Source: Roseateles aquatilis
Lineage (GTDB): Bacteria; Pseudomonadota; Gammaproteobacteria; Burkholderiales; Burkholderiaceae_C
Direction: 5' to 3'
Assembly: GCF_002205645.1 (NCBI RefSeq)
Contig: NZ_NIOF01000022.1
Coordinates: forward strand, 1-61,437
DNA: 61,437 bases
Both the position numbers and the translations under genes were made by a program. Of this stretch, positions 29,031-38,596 are shown one piece after another. The notes under the pieces were generated by a model, which made no database searches, was not told where the DNA came from, and was given only the letters and a program-made list of their open reading frames with translations. The stretch's first letter is position 1; each line of letters starts with the position of its first letter.

Positions 29031-30301
29031 CGCGCACCTCCAAGCTGATAGAACATGGGTTGGTAAGGACGCAACACGAGGTCGCGCGCCACGATCACCC
29101 GAACCGGCAAGCCCGGTCGTGCTGTCAGCGTCGGCTGGATGTTCATGTTGCGCCGAGTGATCTCCTGGCCGACCTGATTGATGCTGTCCTGTGCGCTGTC
29201 GCGCCCGGCGATGACGATGCGGTTGCCGTCCTGGCGGTTCTCCGGCGCGGCCAGCTCGGCGCCCACGCCCAGCAGCGTCGTCAACACGGCGCCGGCGAAG
29301 ACGCGGTTCCAGTGCCAGTCCACGTCGTCTTCCAGGCCGGCGTAGCCGGCCGGGTCGGTGCCCACGAGGTTGTCGAGCGTCAGCGATGACGTGTCGGGCA
29401 GGATGACCCGGTTCCATACCACCTGTACGCGGCTCTGCCCGTAGCTGACCTGGCTGTTGTAGCGCCCGAGGATGCGCGATCCCTGCGGGATCAGCAGGAA
29501 CTTGCCCGTGGCCGTGTCATAGACGGGCTCCGTGACGGTGGCGATCACATCGCCCGGAAGATCGGACTTGATGCCTGTGACCAGCGCCCCGGCGATCACC
29601 GTACCGGCCATCACCTGATACGGCGACGCCGGCAGCGCCAGGTTGCCGGAATTGCGGGTTTCCGTAGAGCCGCCTTTCAGGAACGCCTCCTTCTGGTCTT
29701 GCCGGTTCTGCGTGGCGGTCGGGTCGGCGGGCTGGGCCGCCGTCGAGGCCGGCCCGGCGGCGAGCGGGTCGAAGGCTGCGAGCGCGCTTGCAGCACCCGG
29801 CGCACCCGGCGCCGCCTGCGCCACCGTTGCGGCCTGGCCTTGGCCCTGGCCGCCGGAGCGGAAGAACACCGACGAAGCCGCAGCGGCTTCCGCCTCTTTG
29901 CGCAAAGCGTCATTCGGATCGTGGCCGGGGGCCGCGTAAGCGGCTACGGCCGGCTGCTGCGAAGCGACGATGGCGGGGCCAAGATCGCCCGGCAGCGGCG
30001 GCCCCAACTCGGGCACCTTCCGCAGCTTCGAGTAGTCGGAAGGCAGGCCATCCAGCCCCTCGGACTTCGATACGCGATCCACGTTGTAAAGCTCGGTCTG
30101 TTCGCCAGTGCCGCGCCGATGCGGCTGCAATGACCAGATCGTGGCCCCGAGCACGGCGACCGACAGGCCGCCGACGAGGACGGCCAGCGTGCGCCGGTTC
30201 AGGCGCGTGACCGGACACGGCTGGGCGCGTAGCGCCACCGCCTCGGGCGCGACCTTGCCCGCCTGCGGCGTGGTGAGGTCGGGGGTGTCGTCCTGGCTCA
30301 T
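29027..30301 (-). CDS. trbI: Conjugal transfer protein TrbI (VirB10-like)
   Basis: 424 residues. A cytoplasmic N-terminus precedes one membrane helix (LAVLVGGLSVAVLGATIW, about residues 34-51). A long periplasmic linker rich in Ala, Pro and Gln leads to the C-terminal TrbI domain with GDVIATVTEPVYDTATGKFL, LIPQGSRILGRYNSQVSYGQ and VGTDPAGYAGLEDDVDWHWN. VirB10 proteins span both membranes and gate the secretion channel. It lies 2 bp after trbG and overlaps the DUF2274 gene. Confidence 0.96.
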   Translation of the reverse strand: MSQDDTPDLTTPQAGKVAPEAVALRAQPCPVTRLNRRTLAVLVGGLSVAVLGATIWSLQPHRRGTGEQTELYNVDRVSKSEGLDGLPSDYSKLRKVPELGPPLPGDLGPAIVASQQPAVAAYAAPGHDPNDALRKEAEAAAASSVFFRSGGQGQGQAATVAQAAPGAPGAASALAAFDPLAAGPASTAAQPADPTATQNRQDQKEAFLKGGSTETRNSGNLALPASPYQVMAGTVIAGALVTGIKSDLPGDVIATVTEPVYDTATGKFLLIPQGSRILGRYNSQVSYGQSRVQVVWNRVILPDTSSLTLDNLVGTDPAGYAGLEDDVDWHWNRVFAGAVLTTLLGVGAELAAPENRQDGNRIVIAGRDSAQDSINQVGQEITRRNMNIQPTLTARPGLPVRVIVARDLVLRPYQPMFYQLGGAR

Positions 30302-30303
30302 GG

Positions 30304-31293
30304 TCAGTTCCCCCGCGTGCCGTCGGTGCGCTCGATCCGCACCACGTCGCCCTTGTCCCCGCCCAAGCGCAACTCGGCAGCGCCGAACAAGCGATCAACG
30401 ATGAAATACGGCGAGCGGAAGCGGTAGTTCACCAATTGCCCGTCGCCCTGCGCACCGATCACGAACAGCGGCGGCAACTCGCCCTGGGCGATGCCGGCGG
30501 GAAACTGGATATATACCTTCTCGCCGTCATCGAAGGCGCGCAGCGGCTTCCACGGCGGATTGCTGCCACTGATGGCATAGCGGAAACGGATCTTCTCCAG
30601 CGACAGCCCGGTCTCGACCGGCGCGGCGGCGCTGGCCGCCTGCGCCTGGCGCTGCAAGGCGAGCATCTTGTCCTTGGGGTACTCCCAGGATATCGACGCC
30701 ATCCATGTCTTCTCTGTCGAGGTCAGTTCCAGCAGATAGGTGCGTCGGCTGGTGGTTACAACGAGATTCGTCTTGAGGCCCGAGCGGATGGGCTTGACCA
30801 TCACGTTCACGCGCAGCGCATCCCCGCTGCCGCTCGATGTGTCGCCCACGATCCAGCGCACCGTGTCGCCAGCGGCCACCGTCACCAGTTCCTCACCGGG
30901 CTGGAGCGCGATCACGGTCACGCGGCCCACGGCCGCATAGACCTGATACAGCGCGCCGTCCGTGAAAGGCCACACCTGAATCGCGTTGACGTAGCCCTCG
31001 CGCGTGGGCGCGACGCGCGCCTCGGTATTGGCCCGTGAGACGCGCACCTTCTCGTCGACCGGCTCCGGCGCCGGCTTGGCTTCTTCGCCCTCGGGCGCTG
31101 GCTTCAACTGTGCCGGCATCGGCAGCACCTCGGGCACAGCGACCGCCTCCACAGGTGCAGGCGGCTCCGGCAGCGGCTGCGCCTGCACCGGCTCATCGAG
31201 CGAGATGGTCGGCGGCGGCTTGCCCTGGGTGGCGCAGCCCGCCAGGGCCGCGAGCGCCAGCACGGAAACGTAAGTACGGAAAGACGGGTTCAT
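30304..31293 (-). CDS. trbG: Conjugal transfer protein TrbG (VirB9-like), with lipobox
   Basis: 329 residues from the ATG at 31293, overlapping the trbF stop by 4 bp. A signal ends in the lipobox LAGC with Cys at residue 20. A Pro/Glu-rich linker leads to the VirB9 domain (VNAIQVWPFTDGALYQVYAA; LNVMVKPIRSGLKTNLVV-like segment; FRYAISGSNPPWKPLRAFDD). It forms the outer-membrane part of the channel. No separate trbH lipoprotein gene is present, so the lipobox on TrbG itself may replace that anchor. Confidence 0.95.
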   Translation of the reverse strand: MNPSFRTYVSVLALAALAGCATQGKPPPTISLDEPVQAQPLPEPPAPVEAVAVPEVLPMPAQLKPAPEGEEAKPAPEPVDEKVRVSRANTEARVAPTREGYVNAIQVWPFTDGALYQVYAAVGRVTVIALQPGEELVTVAAGDTVRWIVGDTSSGSGDALRVNVMVKPIRSGLKTNLVVTTSRRTYLLELTSTEKTWMASISWEYPKDKMLALQRQAQAASAAAPVETGLSLEKIRFRYAISGSNPPWKPLRAFDDGEKVYIQFPAGIAQGELPPLFVIGAQGDGQLVNYRFRSPYFIVDRLFGAAELRLGGDKGDVVRIERTDGTRGN

Positions 31294-31994
31294 GGCTTGG
31301 CTCCTTCGGAAGAATCCAGTTCGCGGCTCCACGACAGGCCGTTGACGTAGATGCCCAACGGGTTCTTGCGCAGGCGCTGTTCGGTGCGCGGGGTCTGCTG
31401 CACGATGGAAATCACCGCGTTCCAGCGTTCGGTGCCAGCAGGAGCGCCGTTGACGAAGCGTTGTTCCGTCCAGCGCACGTTGAAAGAGGCGTCGCTGGCG
31501 CGGGTCACGCTGGTGATCTGCACCGTCACCGACTCCTTGCCGATGCGCGCGAACGGATCGTTCACGCGGGCGTACTCGTTGAGCACCACGGCGCCCTTGT
31601 CGGTGGTGTAGTCGTAGGCGTCCAGCCAGTTCTGCCGCACCACGATCGGGTCGATGGACAGCGAGCGCACCAGGCCGATGAAGCGGCCCAGGTGGTAGGC
31701 GATCTGCGCATCGCTGGGCCGGTACGGCGTAGCGGCCTCGCCCACGGCGCGCACTTGGCCCGCGTTGTCCACCTCGATGACATAGGGTGTCACGATGGAT
31801 TGCGCCGAGCGCCAGACCAGGCCCCCGGCCATCAGCACGGCCAGCGTGAGACAGCCGAAGGCCATGAAACGCCAGTTCTTCGCCTGCACGCGGGCCGAGC
31901 CGATGCGCTCGTCCCACACCTGTGCGGCGGATTGGTACGGAGTAGCAGGCTGCGGCGTGTCGGCATAGCGCACCTGCGGTCGTTTGAATCGCAT
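31290..31994 (-). CDS. trbF: Conjugal transfer protein TrbF (VirB8-like)
   Basis: 234 residues. A cytoplasmic N-terminus with TPQPATPYQSAAQVWDERIG is followed by one membrane helix (FMAFGCLTLAVLMAGGLVW, about residues 48-66). The periplasmic VirB8-fold domain contains VTPYVIEVDNAGQVRAVGEA and PLGIYVNGLSWSRELD. It is an inner-membrane assembly factor of the channel. It overlaps trbG and follows trbL by 18 bp. Confidence 0.96.
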   Translation of the reverse strand: MRFKRPQVRYADTPQPATPYQSAAQVWDERIGSARVQAKNWRFMAFGCLTLAVLMAGGLVWRSAQSIVTPYVIEVDNAGQVRAVGEAATPYRPSDAQIAYHLGRFIGLVRSLSIDPIVVRQNWLDAYDYTTDKGAVVLNEYARVNDPFARIGKESVTVQITSVTRASDASFNVRWTEQRFVNGAPAGTERWNAVISIVQQTPRTEQRLRKNPLGIYVNGLSWSRELDSSEGAKP

Positions 31995-32012
31995 GGGTGT
32001 TCTCCTTGAAGA

Positions 32013-33386
32013 TCAGGAATCGGAATCGCGCAGACTCGGCCCCTGGCTGGAACTGCCGCCGTCGCCCCCGCGCAGCGTGTGGGCGGCGGTGGTTGCGGCA
32101 TGGGTGAGTTGCTGGCGGCGATGCAGGCGTTTGGCCCAGGCGGGTTGCTCCTGCGGCGCGGTGGAGGGCGTATCACCACCAGACGCTGGGCCGCCCGATG
32201 CGGCGGCTGTACCGCCTCCCGCCGAAGTCGTGCCTTCCTGGCGGAAAGCTGCGGCGGCACGTTCCTTCATCGAACGCGCGCCATCGGCCACCTTCTGCCC
32301 GGCTGCCTGAGCGCCTGTCTTGGCGACATTGCCGAAGCCCGCAGCGGCACCCTTGAGGCCGCCGCCGGCCGAAGCGGAACCGGCCTGGAACGCCGACCGT
32401 GCACTGCTGGCAGCCCCAGCGGCAGCCCGCGCGCCGCTGCCGGCCAGCTTGGCGGCAGCGGGCGCCATGCGCGCTCCAGCAGCTACCGCGCCGCCGACGC
32501 CCGTGGCTGCGGCGCCGACGGCAACGGCAGCGCCCGCAGCGCCCAGCGCAGCACCGGCCATCGCACCCGCGCCAAGCTGCGGCCCGCCAGACACCAGCCC
32601 GGTTGCAATGCCTGGCCCGAAGATGCCCAAGGCCAGCAGGGTCAGCGAGGCCAGCATCACGACCACGGAGTGGTCGATGGATGGCTCGGCGGGATGTACC
32701 TGAAACTCGGCGAACAGCCCCGAGCCGATGCCCACAATGACGGCGAGCACCAGCACCTTGATGCCGGACGACACCACGTTGCCCAGCACCTTTTCGGCGA
32801 GGAACGCGGTCTTGTTCCACAGCGCGAACGGCACCAGCACGAAGCCGGCGAGCGTGGTCAGCTTGAACTCGATCAGCGTGATGAAAAGCTGGATCGCCAG
32901 CACGAAGAAGCACAGGATGACGATCAACCACGCGAGGAACATCACGACGATGGGCGTGATGTTCACGAACACCTCGGGGAAGCCCGCCATGTTGCCGATC
33001 TGCTCAAGGATCGGCGCACCGGCGTCGATGCCGACCTTGGCCAGCCGCCCAGGGTGTAGGAAGTTCTCCATGCTCAAGGTCGAGCCGCTGGCCGTTAGGC
33101 CCAGCCCGGCGAAGGAGCGGAACAGGATGCCGGCCAGCGTGTTGAAGTTGCCGATGATGTAGGCGAAGGCACCGACGTACAGCACCTTGCGGATCAGCTT
33201 GGCGATCACGTCCTCGCCCTGGCCGACGGCATGGCCCATCGCCCAGAACAGCCCGGCGATCGTCATGTCGATGACGATCAGCGTGGCGGTCAGAAACGCC
33301 ACCTCGCCATGCAGCAGTCCAAAGCCCGAGTCGATGTAGCGCGAGAAGGTATCGAGGAAGCGGTCGATGATCGTTACGTCGTTCAT
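32013..33386 (-). CDS. trbL: Conjugal transfer protein TrbL (VirB6-like)
   Basis: 457 residues. The first ~270 residues form a polytopic membrane domain (FLTATLIVIDMTIAGLFWAM; VVMFLAWLIVILCFFVLAIQ; VVVMLASLTLLALGIFGPGI). A long Ala/Gly-rich region of ~120 residues follows, with a charged cytoplasmic tail containing QPAWAKRLHRRQQLTHAATT. VirB6-type proteins help build the inner-membrane pore. The start overlaps the upstream lipoprotein gene by 4 bp. Confidence 0.95.
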   Translation of the reverse strand: MNDVTIIDRFLDTFSRYIDSGFGLLHGEVAFLTATLIVIDMTIAGLFWAMGHAVGQGEDVIAKLIRKVLYVGAFAYIIGNFNTLAGILFRSFAGLGLTASGSTLSMENFLHPGRLAKVGIDAGAPILEQIGNMAGFPEVFVNITPIVVMFLAWLIVILCFFVLAIQLFITLIEFKLTTLAGFVLVPFALWNKTAFLAEKVLGNVVSSGIKVLVLAVIVGIGSGLFAEFQVHPAEPSIDHSVVVMLASLTLLALGIFGPGIATGLVSGGPQLGAGAMAGAALGAAGAAVAVGAAATGVGGAVAAGARMAPAAAKLAGSGARAAAGAASSARSAFQAGSASAGGGLKGAAAGFGNVAKTGAQAAGQKVADGARSMKERAAAAFRQEGTTSAGGGTAAASGGPASGGDTPSTAPQEQPAWAKRLHRRQQLTHAATTAAHTLRGGDGGSSSQGPSLRDSDS

Positions 33387-33682
33387 GGTGAGTCCTCCTG
33401 CCCAGGCGCATCGGCATCGGCGGGTTCATCGAAGCTGGGCGGAATCGGCGGCAGGTCGGCTAGCGTCTGATACTCGCTCGGCCCGGTCTGGCCGGAGAGA
33501 AAGCGCCGCAGGTCGGCCTGGGCCACCTGCGCGCAAAACGCGCCGTCGTGCGCGCCCGTGCGGCACTGCGCGCGCAGCGTGTGCAACCGGGATGGATCGG
33601 CGGCCAGTGAAGCCACCGACAGCGGCTGATCGCAGCCGGACAGCAGGAACGCGAGAGCGAACACGACAGGCGCGTACTTCAT
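33383..33682 (-). CDS. trbK: TrbK/EexN-like entry-exclusion lipoprotein in the trb operon
   Basis: 99 residues. The signal has a lipobox LLSGC with Cys at residue 17. The body has a pattern LAADPSRLHTLRAQCR, then AFCAQVAQADLRRFLSG, shared with the second lipoprotein at 41293-41520: (N/D)P-x-R, Q-x-C, a second Cys and RRF. Entry-exclusion lipoproteins block redundant transfer into a cell that already carries the element. Position between trbJ and trbL matches trbK of RP4. The specific role is inferred. Confidence 0.78.
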   Translation of the reverse strand: MKYAPVVFALAFLLSGCDQPLSVASLAADPSRLHTLRAQCRTGAHDGAFCAQVAQADLRRFLSGQTGPSEYQTLADLPPIPPSFDEPADADAPGQEDSP

Positions 33683-33694
33683 GGCCGCACCTCG

Positions 33695-34420
33695 TCAGTG
33701 GTTGTAGAAATCGACGGCTTGCGGCGTGTACGGCGTGCCACTGCCCAGGAAGCGGCGCGTCATCTCACGTCCGCGCTCCGTGGCCGCCGCCTGCCGCGCC
33801 AGTTCCAGCGCGGCAGCGCGATCCTGCGTGATCTGGAGCCGCTGCGACTGGATCGACTGCTTGGCCTGCAAGGCCAGCAACTGGTTCATGGCCTGCATCG
33901 CCTGCAACGCACCTTCGGCTGACTGGCTCTTGCCCACGAGGTCGGCGAGCACGCTTTCGTCTTCGCCCAGGTTCTGCGAAACCTGGGCCTGCATCCGCAT
34001 CGTGGTCTGCAAGCCGTTGAGCGTGTTCTTCCATCGCTCCTGCGTGTCGCGGTACATCTGGTCGCCGCTCACCGTGGCGGCGTACTGCTCGGGATACAGG
34101 CGCTGAAACTCCCGATCCAGATTCGTCACGTCGTAGGCCAGGCCGCGCGCCTGGTCGATCAGCCGCTGCGTGGTCGCCAGATTGGCGCGCAACTGGCCGA
34201 CCACGCTGGATGGCAGGCTGGCGAGATTGCGCGCCTGGTTCATCAGCATCTGCGCTTCGTTCTGAAGCTGCTGGATCTGGTTGTTGATCTGCTCCAGCGT
34301 GCGGATCGCGGTCAGCGTGTTCTGCACGAGGTTGGTGGGATCGACCACGACCCATTGCGCATGGGCGGTGGCGGTGCAAAGCATGGCCGCGATTGCGGCG
34401 GCGACAAGACGCTTTTTCAT
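33695..34420 (-). CDS. trbJ: Conjugal transfer protein TrbJ (VirB5-like)
   Basis: 241 residues. A signal peptide (VAAAIAAMLCTATAHAQ) is followed by WVVVDPTNLVQNTLTAIRTL, the TrbJ opening. A long helical, coiled-coil-like body follows (QINNQIQQLQNEAQMLMNQA). VirB5 proteins sit at the pilus tip and aid mating contact. The start overlaps the trbE stop by 4 bp. Confidence 0.95.
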   Translation of the reverse strand: MKKRLVAAAIAAMLCTATAHAQWVVVDPTNLVQNTLTAIRTLEQINNQIQQLQNEAQMLMNQARNLASLPSSVVGQLRANLATTQRLIDQARGLAYDVTNLDREFQRLYPEQYAATVSGDQMYRDTQERWKNTLNGLQTTMRMQAQVSQNLGEDESVLADLVGKSQSAEGALQAMQAMNQLLALQAKQSIQSQRLQITQDRAAALELARQAAATERGREMTRRFLGSGTPYTPQAVDFYNH

Positions 34421-36870
34421 GACAGGTTCTCCAGGGGTTGATCAGCGAGGGAACCCGGCGCAAGGCCGGGGAACGAGGGCAGCAGGTCGGCCGCCCAATC
34501 GAGGCCGCGATGGCGCAGCCAGGCGCCCGCGAAGCCGGGTACGCCGGCGTCCAGCAGCACGCGGTCTATGTCGCGCTGGTCTTGCGGCGTGGAAGCGCCC
34601 GCAAACGCCAGCGCGGCCGGCCCCAGGTCGAGGTCGAACAGGCGGTTGCCGAGGCGGGATTGGTAGTAGTAGTCGCGCTTGGGCTGCGCGGTGGCGACGA
34701 TCTCGATCTGCCGGCTGTTGAGGCCGAAGCCTTCGTAGATCGTGCGAATCTGCGGCTCAGTCGCCTGCGGGTTCGGCAGGAAGATGCGGCTGGCGCAGCT
34801 TTCGATAATCGCGGGGGCGATGCTCGAATCCTTGATGTCCGCGAGCGACTGCGTGGCGAAGATCACCGACACGTTTTTCTTGCGTAGCGTCTTGAGCCAC
34901 TGGCGGATACGCGCGGCAAACACCGGGTCATCGAGGAACAACCACGCTTCATCGAGGATCAGCAGCGTGGGCGATCCGTCGAAGCGTTCATCGAAGCGCG
35001 CAAAGAGGTAATGCAGCACGGCCATGACGGCGGCCTTGCTGTGCATCAGCTCCTCCATCTCGAAGCACTGCACGTCGGCCATGCCGAGCCGGTCGTGGTC
35101 AGCGTCCAGCAGCTTGCCGTGCGCACCACCGAGCACGTAGGGCGCGAGCGCCTGGCGCAGCGCGTTCGATTGCAGCAGCACCGACAGGCCGGTCATCGTG
35201 CGCTGCTCCACCGGCGCACCGGCGAGGCTTCCAAGCGCCGACCAGATAGCCGCCTTCTCGTCGGGGCCGACCGCCACGCCTTCGTGCAGCAAGCGGCCTT
35301 CGACCCATTCTGCGGCCCAGGTGCGGTAGCCCTCGCGGTCGATGCGTGCCAAGGGCTGGAAGGCGATTTCGCCATCCGTGCCCAGGTCGTAGTGTTCGCC
35401 GCCCAAGCCCAGGATCGTGGCCCGCATCGAGCGGCCCATGTCGAAGGCGAAGATGCGCGAACCGCGATAGCGACGGAACTGCATCGCCAGCGTGGCGAGC
35501 AAGACCGACTTGCCCATGCCGGTCGGGCCTGCGACCAGCGTGTGGCCCACGTCGCCGATGTGCGTCACCAGCCGGAACGGCGTCGCGCCATCGGTGCGCG
35601 TGACGATCAGCGGCGGGCCGTCGAGGTGGTCGTTCTTTTCCGGCCCCGCCCATACTGCGGACACCGGCATCATGTGTGCTAGGTTCAGCGTCGAGACGAT
35701 GGGCTGGCGCACGTTGGCGTAAGCGTTGCCCGGAATGGATGACAGCCACGCATCCACGGCGTTGAGCGTTTCCGGGATGGTGACGAAGCCGCGCCCCTGG
35801 ATGACCCGCTCCACCATGCGCAGCTTCTCGTCGGCTACGGCCGGGTCGGCATCGAGCACCGTCACCGTGGCGGTGAGATAGCCGAAGGCGACCTGATCGC
35901 TGCCCAGCTCCTGTAAGGCGGCATCGGCGTCGGTCGCCTTGTTGCTGGCGTCAGTATCGACCAACGGGCTTTCCTGCTGGAAGATCGTTTCGCGCAGCAG
36001 CGCGATGACGTTCTTCCTTTTTGCAAACCACTGGCGGCGCAGGCGGGTGAGTTCCTTTTCCGCCTCGGATTTGTCGAGACAGAGAAAGCGCGTACTCCAA
36101 CGATATGCAAAGCCCAAGCGGTTGAGGTCGTCCAGAATCCCCGGCCAGGTCGAGGTCGGAAAACCGCGCACCGACACCACGCGCAGGTGCTGGTCGCCCA
36201 GCATGGGCGCCAGGCCACCGACCAGCGGCGAGTCGGTCAGCAGGGCGTCGATGTGGAACGGCACTTCGGGCACACCGACGCGGTAGCGCCGCGTCGAGAT
36301 GGTCGTGTGCAGGTAGGTCAGCGTCTGGCTGTCATCCAGCCAGACGATTTCCGGCATCACGCCGTCGAGCAGGTCAAAGACGCGATCCGTTTCCGCGACG
36401 AAGGCTTGCAGCCGCTCGCGCCAGTCCACGCCATTCGTCGGTGTGTTCTCGTAGAGCATCTTGGCTGCACGGGCGCGGGATTCTTCCGGCGGCAGGTAAA
36501 GCAACGTCAGGTGATAGCCGCTCTCGAAGTGATGGCCCGATTCCTCGAAGGCGGCCCGGCGTTCTTCCTCCACCACCCACGAAAGCGGCTCGGGAAACTC
36601 CGAGTGCGGATAGTCGGCCGCAGGCCGGCGCTCGGCTTCGATGAACAGCGCCCAGCCCGATCCCATGCGGCGCAGCGCGTTGTTCAACCGCGCCGACGTG
36701 GCGATCAGCTCGCCTTGCGTCGCGCTGTCGAGGTCAGGCCCGCGAAACCGGGCCGTGCGCTGGAAACTGCCGTCCTTGTTCAAGACGACGCCCGGTGCGA
36801 CCAGCCCGGCCCAGGGCAGCCAGTCGGCAAGCAAGGCCGGGCGCTGGCGGTATTCGGCGAGGTTCAGCAT
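34417..36870 (-). CDS. trbE: Conjugal transfer ATPase TrbE (VirB4-like)
   Basis: 817 residues, usual length. The N-terminal CagE/TrbE-VirB4 domain begins LNLAEYRQRPALLADWLPWA. The Walker A loop is in LVAGPTGMGKSVLLATLAMQ (about residue 450) and the Walker B region is ILDEAWLFLDDPVFAARIR, followed by SVIFATQSLADIKDSS. It is the main inner-membrane-associated ATPase powering pilus assembly and transfer. It is 15 bp from trbD and overlaps trbJ. Confidence 0.97.
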   Translation of the reverse strand: MLNLAEYRQRPALLADWLPWAGLVAPGVVLNKDGSFQRTARFRGPDLDSATQGELIATSARLNNALRRMGSGWALFIEAERRPAADYPHSEFPEPLSWVVEEERRAAFEESGHHFESGYHLTLLYLPPEESRARAAKMLYENTPTNGVDWRERLQAFVAETDRVFDLLDGVMPEIVWLDDSQTLTYLHTTISTRRYRVGVPEVPFHIDALLTDSPLVGGLAPMLGDQHLRVVSVRGFPTSTWPGILDDLNRLGFAYRWSTRFLCLDKSEAEKELTRLRRQWFAKRKNVIALLRETIFQQESPLVDTDASNKATDADAALQELGSDQVAFGYLTATVTVLDADPAVADEKLRMVERVIQGRGFVTIPETLNAVDAWLSSIPGNAYANVRQPIVSTLNLAHMMPVSAVWAGPEKNDHLDGPPLIVTRTDGATPFRLVTHIGDVGHTLVAGPTGMGKSVLLATLAMQFRRYRGSRIFAFDMGRSMRATILGLGGEHYDLGTDGEIAFQPLARIDREGYRTWAAEWVEGRLLHEGVAVGPDEKAAIWSALGSLAGAPVEQRTMTGLSVLLQSNALRQALAPYVLGGAHGKLLDADHDRLGMADVQCFEMEELMHSKAAVMAVLHYLFARFDERFDGSPTLLILDEAWLFLDDPVFAARIRQWLKTLRKKNVSVIFATQSLADIKDSSIAPAIIESCASRIFLPNPQATEPQIRTIYEGFGLNSRQIEIVATAQPKRDYYYQSRLGNRLFDLDLGPAALAFAGASTPQDQRDIDRVLLDAGVPGFAGAWLRHRGLDWAADLLPSFPGLAPGSLADQPLENLS

Positions 36871-36885
36871 CGCGGCGTCCTCCCC

Positions 36886-37158
36886 TCACACGTCCAGCAG
36901 CGGGCGGTGCTTGATGTGCCGGGCGAAGACCTGCATGAACTGCGGATCGACGCGCGCACCCCACACCGCCAGCGAATGGCCGACGATCCAGAGCACGACG
37001 CCCGGAATCCACAGTTGCAGGCCCAGGCCGACAGCGGCGGCCAGCGTGCCGTTAGCGATCGCTACGGTGCGCGGCGCACCGCCCAGCAGAATCGGCTCGG
37101 TCAGCGAGCGATGCAGCGGCACCTCGAAGCCGTCCGCGAAGGTGTCAGGGGCACTCAT
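36886..37158 (-). CDS. trbD: Conjugal transfer protein TrbD (VirB3-like)
   Basis: 90 residues from the ATG at 37158, overlapping the trbC stop by 4 bp. The VirB3 opening FEVPLHRSLTEPILLGGAPR is followed by two adjacent membrane helices (VAIANGTLAAAVGLGLQLWI; PGVVLWIVGHSLAVWGARV). It sits in the inner membrane beside TrbE. Confidence 0.93.
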   Translation of the reverse strand: MSAPDTFADGFEVPLHRSLTEPILLGGAPRTVAIANGTLAAAVGLGLQLWIPGVVLWIVGHSLAVWGARVDPQFMQVFARHIKHRPLLDV

Positions 37159-37538
37159 ACGACCGCCCCGCCGGAGAAGCTGAAGAACGACAGGAAGAAG
37201 CTCGAAGCGGCGAACGCGATGGACAGACCGAATACGATCTGGATCAGCTTGCGGAACCCGCCGGACGTGTCGCCGAACGCGAGCGCGAGGCCCGTGGCGA
37301 TGATGATGATGACCGCGACGATGCGCGCCACCGGCCCCTGGATGGATTCGAGGATGGATTGCAGCGGGCCTTCCCACGGCATCGAGGAACCGGCGGCCTG
37401 CGCGGCTCCGGCCAGGAACAACAGCAACGCGGCCAGCAGCAGCCCTTGCCCCGCAGGACGGGCCAGGCAGCGCAGCCGCGCAAGACGCAAAGCCGGATTT
37501 GCAGAAAAACGGAAAGCAGGAATGGTCATCTGCGTCAT
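37155..37538 (-). CDS. trbC: Conjugal pilin TrbC (VirB2-like)
   Basis: 127 residues. A long N-region and signal end near LFLAGAAQA (about residue 48). The mature pilin starts around AGSSMPWEGPLQSILESIQG and has two membrane helices (VARIVAVIIIIATGLALAFG; IVFGLSIAFAASSFFLSFF). In RP4 the pilin is further trimmed and cyclised by TraF, and a traF homologue is present at 55670. Both ends overlap neighbours by 4 bp. Confidence 0.93.
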   Translation of the reverse strand: MTQMTIPAFRFSANPALRLARLRCLARPAGQGLLLAALLLFLAGAAQAAGSSMPWEGPLQSILESIQGPVARIVAVIIIIATGLALAFGDTSGGFRKLIQIVFGLSIAFAASSFFLSFFSFSGGAVV

Positions 37539-38596
37539 GGCAGTTCTCCAAGTGAGTCAAGGGATGAGGAAGTCGCCGCAGCGGGTACGGCATCGGGGTT
37601 TGGCGACAACTCGGGAAACGGCGTGTCCAGCGCGTCCGCCTCCCAATCCGCCAATCGGTAGCCCACGCCGTCAAAGCCGACGACGCGGGCGATGCTCTCG
37701 ATGCGGCGCTTGCGCCCGCGCCCGGCGATATGGATCACCACGTTGACCGCCTCGGCGATCAGCGCACGCGGCGGGTTCACCGCCACTTCGAGAATCAGTT
37801 GCTCCAGGCGCAGCAGCGCGCCGAGCGCGGAGCCGGCGTGGATCGTGGCGATACCGCCCGGATGGCCGGTGCCCCACACCTTGATGAGATCCAGCGCCTC
37901 GGCGCCGCGCACCTCGCCGACGACGACGCGATCAGGCCGCAGGCGCATGGACGACCGCACCAGTTCGGTCATGGACACGACGCCGGCGCGCGTGCGCAGC
38001 GGCACATGGTCGCGGGCCGCGCATTGCAACTCGATGGTGTCTTCGAGCACCAGTACGCGGTCGCCCGTGGCGGCGATCTCGGCCAGCAGCGCATTGGCGA
38101 GCGTGGTCTTGCCGCTGCTCGTGGCTCCTGCGATCAGGACGTTCTGGCGCTCGCGCACGGCGCGAACGAGAAAGCCCGCCTGCTCGGCGGTCATCATTCC
38201 GTCCTCGATGTAGCGCGACAGAGGGATGACGCCGATGGCGCGCTTGCGCAGCGCGAAGGCCGGCCCCGGCGCAGCGGGCGGCAAGATGCCCTCGAAGCGT
38301 TCGCCGGTTTCGGGCAACTCGGCGGACAGCAGCGGTTGCCCGCGATGGACTTCTGCGCCAACGTGGGCCGCGACCAAGCGGATGATTCGCTCGCCGTCCG
38401 TCTCCGGCAACTCCGCGCCCATCGGCGCGCGCCCACTGGAAAGCCGATCCACCCAAAGGGTGCGATCGGGGTTCAGCATCACCTCCACCACGTCCGGGTC
38501 TTCGAGCGCGGCGGCGATCAGCGGCCCCATCGCCGTGCGCAGCATCTGGATGCGGCGGTCGAGCGAGGTGGTGAGGGATGAAGGCGCGGCGCTCAT
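37535..38596 (-). CDS. trbB: Conjugal transfer ATPase TrbB (VirB11-like)
   Basis: 353 residues from the ATG at 38596. The Walker A loop is in [20 protein letters not shown] (about residue 160). The VirB11 Asp box reads [15 protein letters not shown], and [20 protein letters not shown] with [20 protein letters not shown] are typical of secretion ATPases. It forms a hexameric ring at the channel base. It overlaps the copG-like gene and trbC by 4 bp each. Confidence 0.97.
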   Translation of the reverse strand: MSAAPSSLTTSLDRRIQMLRTAMGPLIAAALEDPDVVEVMLNPDRTLWVDRLSSGRAPMGAELPETDGERIIRLVAAHVGAEVHRGQPLLSAELPETGERFEGILPPAAPGPAFALRKRAIGVIPLSRYIEDGMMTAEQAGFLVRAVRERQNVLIAGATSSGKTTLANALLAEIAATGDRVLVLEDTIELQCAARDHVPLRTRAGVVSMTELVRSSMRLRPDRVVVGEVRGAEALDLIKVWGTGHPGGIATIHAGSALGALLRLEQLILEVAVNPPRALIAEAVNVVIHIAGRGRKRRIESIARVVGFDGVGYRLADWEADALDTPFPELSPNPDAVPAAATSSSLDSLGELP

